This document shows positions 60,401-64,000 of a stretch of DNA of 64,000 nt, piece after piece. This DNA comes from Przewalskia tangutica (taxonomy: Eukaryota; Streptophyta; Magnoliopsida; Solanales; Solanaceae): positions 55,847,007 to 55,911,006 of the forward strand of contig CM056732.1 in assembly GCA_029844215.1 (NCBI GenBank). The letters run 5' to 3'. The notes under the pieces are model-generated. The model made no database searches. It saw nothing but the letters and a program-made list of their open reading frames with translations, and was not told the origin of the DNA. A program made the position numbers and the translations under genes. Each line of letters starts with the position of its first letter. Within the stretch, counting starts at the first letter, position 1.

Positions 60401-61086
60401 GGTTGTGCAAGAGTAGCTCTTCAGTCAGGAATGAAATTGGCCTGCGTTCAGGCTTATGCGCAGCAGGTGGAAGCACGTAGAGATCGACGGATTAACCAAG
60501 GTCGCGAAGAGGCGGATCGGGAGGTCCTTTGGTAACTTTCGAGGCGGACGCCAAAGAAGATACTAGATATGCGCCTCGCCCGATCTGAGTGGTCCTCCAC
60601 AGCGGGGCGTTGGGGTATGCAGAGCTGGTCGAGCTCCGTGGCTTCGTTCACGATTATACATAGGTTCTAGCCGGATTGATTTTCCCTCAGTGTTCACGAT
60701 GTGGCAGGCGTCATCCCGGGGAATGTCATCTTTTTACTGGTGCTTGTTTCACCTGCGGTCGTCAGGGCCATGTGACGAGAGAATGTCCTAGTAGGAGGGA
60801 TACAGGTAGGAGGACTCAGCCTACAGTCGATTCTGCGGTCGGTGGTTGGAGAGGAAGGGTGTTAGCGAGAGGAGGCCACCCCACCTCGGTGTGGCGTTGT
60901 GGTAGGTGTCATTCTGGGGAGTGTTGTACTACTTCGGCAGCTTGTTATGCTTGCGGCCAGCAGGGCCATTTTGCGAGGAATTGTCCGATCAGGGGTACCA
61001 CGGATGTAGGGACTCCACCTTCAGGATCAGTGGATAGTTCATCACCTTCTCTAGCTATGCGCCCAATAGAGCAGGATTATGATTAG
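60401..61086 (+). pseudogene. P2 gag C-terminal part with two zinc-knuckle modules
   Basis: The gag begins abruptly at a sequence matching P1 position 16925. Everything upstream (PBS, gag start) is deleted. The first part (60401-60670) is frame-broken. From 60676 an open frame of 136 codons holds the nucleocapsid. Module 1 is CSRCGRRHPGEC and CFTCGRQGHVTREC, and module 2 is CGRCHSGEC and CYACGQQGHFARNC, both CX2CX4HX4C knuckles intact. It ends LAMRPIEQDYD. This is the best preserved double-module nucleocapsid in the window. Confidence 0.8.
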
Positions 61087-61865
61087 AGCGACAAAGGGGA
61101 AGTGAATCAGTAGATACAGGTATATCCTTAACCCTCTAGAGATTAGTATGTGTGATTAAATGAGTATATTTTAAGTGTTATGTTCTGATAGCATTGCGTT
61201 AATTGTGATTAGAAAACATGGGTAGTTGAAAAGGTAAGTATGGGGACATGGAAGGTGTGAGCCTTAGAATATTATACGTGGAGACCTTAGATGCGAGGCC
61301 GTCTTGAGTAAAAGATTTTGTTTACGATTGACCTTTGTCGGAATGCATAGTATACGTGGGGTATAATTGTGTGATAAGTCCCTGAGTGGTGTGAAATGAG
61401 AGAGGGTAGTTGAGCTAAGAAGACCACTAGGTTTTCGTAACTTGATTAGTGAGATTGTTCCGGATCGGGGAACAAGAGCTTAGCGCGATAAATGGGTCGG
61501 GTTGAGGCAAGGTCGCGGGTCAACCCGCAGCCCGGTTTGGGGTGGGGTTAAATTGTGGTGGTCCCGCTTTGTGATAGGGTCACGAGGGTGCTAGGCCCAA
61601 GTTTAGGTAACCATCGTACGGGTTCGTGGGTGCGTTCGACCAGAATCGGATCGTGAAGGCCGGGGATGGCCTTAGAGGAAATTGAAGCTAGTGGGAGCTT
61701 TTGTGAGATTAGAAATGATTCCTCGTTGTCTTGGATTTGAGTTTTGCGCACATGTTATATTCTGGCCAGTGGTGGCATGATCGGTTTTGTAAGTGTAGTA
61801 GTGGAGACTATACCGGCGCAAGTACGTTTGGAGACTTAGAAAGAACATTCGGGACGAATGTTTCT
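61087..61865 (+). other. P2 3' internal region, no pol
   Basis: Aligned with P1 17627-18608 over most of its length. About 190 bp are missing near 61700, which removes most of the small frame but leaves the tail ending WPVVA near 61780. Confidence 0.6.
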
Positions 61866-61878
61866 AAGGGGGGAAGAA
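61866..61878 (+). other. P2 polypurine tract
   Basis: AAGGGGGGAAGAA directly before the 3' LTR. Confidence 0.92.
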
Positions 61879-64000
61879 TGTTATACCCCGTCGTTCCACG
61901 GTATGTATGTGAGGACGTACGTACGAGAATACGACAGAAATTTTGGAAAGAAAGAAAGATGTGATTTTTCGACGGAAAAGTTTTCGGGTTTTGTGAAGGA
62001 AAAAGGTTCGTTGATGGGAATTGGATTCCCAGATTTGGTATTTGGACTTCTTGGATTATATTAGAATTTTGGGATTTTATTTTTGGAAATGGTCACGTGG
62101 GGCCCACGGGAGAAATTTACGGTTTTGTGGGGCCCACTTTGTTTTTGAGATTTTCGGTATTTTGGGTATTTTCGGAAGATGAAATATTTTGGACGAGTCG
62201 GGGGGCGACACGTGTCACCCCCATGTGGCACCTTGGCCGAATTGGAGGGACAAGTGGCTAGCCACTTGTCCCCTTGGCCGAAATGGCCATAACACTTGGA
62301 AGCTCATTTCGTTGGCCATGTGGTGTGGTGGGACCCACACACACATGGCCCAATCTTGACCACACACTTGCATTAATCTTGACCCTTGAATTCTCTATAA
62401 ATACCCCCCTAAGTGCAAGACAAATTTCATTCCACACTTAAGCTTTCCAAGGCAAAATACTCCCTCCCTTTAGCTTGCTTTCGTCCACCTCTCCCCACTT
62501 GTGTAGAAATACTTCATGTATTATTGTATAAATCCCAAATACCTTAGCCTAGTATCCCTAGTTGTATTCCAAAGTTATTTCAATACTAGGAGCCCGGAAA
62601 TACCACTTTATTCCAATAGTCGCAAAGTGAAAACCTAGAAAAATCTTCATAGCTTGGTTGAAGTGTTAAGAGAAGTTGTTTAGAAACTTCTAAGGGTTGC
62701 TTGGAGCGGGTTGGAGCGTCGGGAATTGGAGCTAAACGTTGCTCAGGATCGACTTATAATCTTGGATAATTTTGGGCTTATCGAGGTAATGATCTGTGTC
62801 CCCCTATTGTAATTGGATATTACATATTGTAGTAGTTTAGAATTGAGTATAAGATATATTGGAAGGATGATTATAAAGAATTGAATCAGTATTTACATTG
62901 GGTGTATTCTGATGAACTTGTGTAGTATTATTGTTAGGCGATTGTACCGTCCAGGTTAGGCGTGTAATCCCTTGGAGTTGTTGGCTTGGTAGCAGGCCTT
63001 GTTAGGGGGAGGTTATTTATGTGATTGCGGGGGGGGAGGTGCTGCCGAATTTTCCGTAGAATAGGGAACTGTTTACTTAGAATATGCTACGAAGAGAACT
63101 AGAAGTTGATAGATGTATTGTGGATATTATAAGTGGATCTTCTGCGCGCGGCATACTCGACTTGGCTTATGGATTAAGCCGAAGAGGTATGTGATTCTTC
63201 CTATACTCTTGAGCATAATTGTTGTGAACTATATAGTACGGTAGACGTACGTATGTGAAATGAATCTTGTTTGTTTAAAACATAAAGTGTTATAATGGCT
63301 TTATGGGAAGTTAGTTATAACGACTTTATGAAAATAAAAGAAAGATTTGATTTTGAAAGCTATACGACTTGATTTTAAAAGATATGAGACTTGACTTATA
63401 AACGACTTGATTTCGGAAAAGGAGAAGTAACTTGATTTAAGTATAGGTTACTTGTTTTGAAAAGAGTAAGTTATTTGGGTTTTAAAGAGTATACTTGATG
63501 TTGTTTTAAAAGAAAAGTACTTGATTTTAAAAGTCTTGTAAAGATTTTTACAAGGGTAAAGTAATTTGGTTTGAAAAGAAAGAAAACGTGTTTTGATACT
63601 ACAAGTATTAGTATCGTGTGGCTTTACGTAAAAAGAGGTCTTTTTGAAAGAAGGAAAGTATGTAGTATTTTGGGGTTGAAACCCGGATTGTTGATATAAA
63701 ATGAAAGTACGTTGAACTTGCCTATGCTTGTTGTGATAGCCTTTGTTGTGTAATTGTTTTGATTCGTACTCTGGTGTCTCTCGGGAGGTGGCTATCGATT
63801 GATTGTTTGGACATATCGACACGCTGGATGGTCCACGAGTATCGTCCACTTTGAGTATTATCGGTTATTTCTTTTGGACATCGACACGTTGCATGGTCGC
63901 GGTATCGTCCACTTTGAGTATTATCTTGTTATTTCCTTTGGACATACCGACACGATGGATGGTCCACGGTATGCGTCCGGGATGGGATGGTTTCATGGCC
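61879..64000 (+). mobile_element. P2 3' LTR, cut by window end
   Basis: TGTTATACCCCG start, G-box 62207-62216, TATA box 62396-62402. The last 200 bp are the degenerate 69-bp repeat region. Confidence 0.92.

Larger units (their letters stand above)
56020..64000 (+). mobile_element. Element P2: gag-only element, deleted, runs off window
   Basis: 5' LTR start 56020-56523, minus-strand solo LTR 56524-59689, 5' LTR continued 59690-60400, then a deletion junction into gag (60401-61086), 3' region, PPT 61866-61878, and 3' LTR from 61879. No PBS, gag start or pol. The two LTRs are nearly identical (59694-60390 against 62399-63095), so it is recent. Confidence 0.88.

Overview
The window is plant nuclear DNA made entirely of transposable elements. 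I see no host gene, rRNA, tRNA or CRISPR array. The evidence is long-terminal-repeat (LTR) retrotransposon anatomy throughout: LTR ends of the form TGTTATACCCCG...CGGGTCGTGACA, 5-bp target site duplications (TSDs), primer binding sites TGGTATCAGAGC (3' end of initiator tRNA-Met), polypurine tracts, gag zinc knuckles, and one integrase with a C-terminal chromodomain. This fits Ty3/gypsy chromoviruses of the Tekay/Del type. The PBS leader resembles elements of asterids such as Solanaceae, but the species cannot be fixed from sequence alone.

The backbone is one minus-strand gag-pol element, 'H' (12239-48462 including insertions). Its 3' LTR is split by 'P1', its integrase by element 'C', and its protease/RT junction by a solo LTR. 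Left of H: a partial plus-strand LTR (1-2671) sits inside another plus-strand H-type LTR piece (2672-3321). That piece abuts a minus-strand gag-only element 'M1' (3322-12238), which carries a solo LTR (5086-8167, TSD ACTCA) inside gag. P1 (13297-26533, plus, TSD ATGTC) is a complete gag-only element. Its 3' LTR holds an RT-less LINE-like insertion (18684-23497), which itself holds a solo LTR (19924-22264, TSD AGTAG). C (28268-38878, minus) is another gag-only element with 3.8-kb LTRs, and its 5' LTR contains a second LINE-like copy (36098-37201). A solo C-type LTR (41067-44031, TSD GGTAG) separates H protease from H RT.

To the right, about 7.1 kb carrying the end of that solo LTR, H gag-protease, the H 5' LTR and downstream pieces is tandemly duplicated (43881-50938 and 50939-58041). 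Beyond it lies 'P2' (56020 to the window end, plus), a gag-only element. Its 5' LTR is split at the TATA box by a minus-strand solo LTR (56524-59689), and it has lost its PBS and the start of gag by deletion.

Functionally, only H retains pol domains (protease, RT, RNase H, integrase, chromodomain), all broken by insertions and frameshifts. M1, P1, P2 and C have gag, PBS, PPT or LTRs but no pol, and would need pol supplied in trans. All LTR families share a palindromic G-box about 180 bp upstream of a TATA box and a family-specific GC-rich repeat array at the same relative place. Near-identical LTR pairs suggest the nest is young. Many differences between otherwise identical copies fall at CAG/CTG/CGG sites with a repeated, strand-symmetric pattern. 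This looks like a systematic consensus error at methylated CHG sites and probably explains many of the frameshifts.
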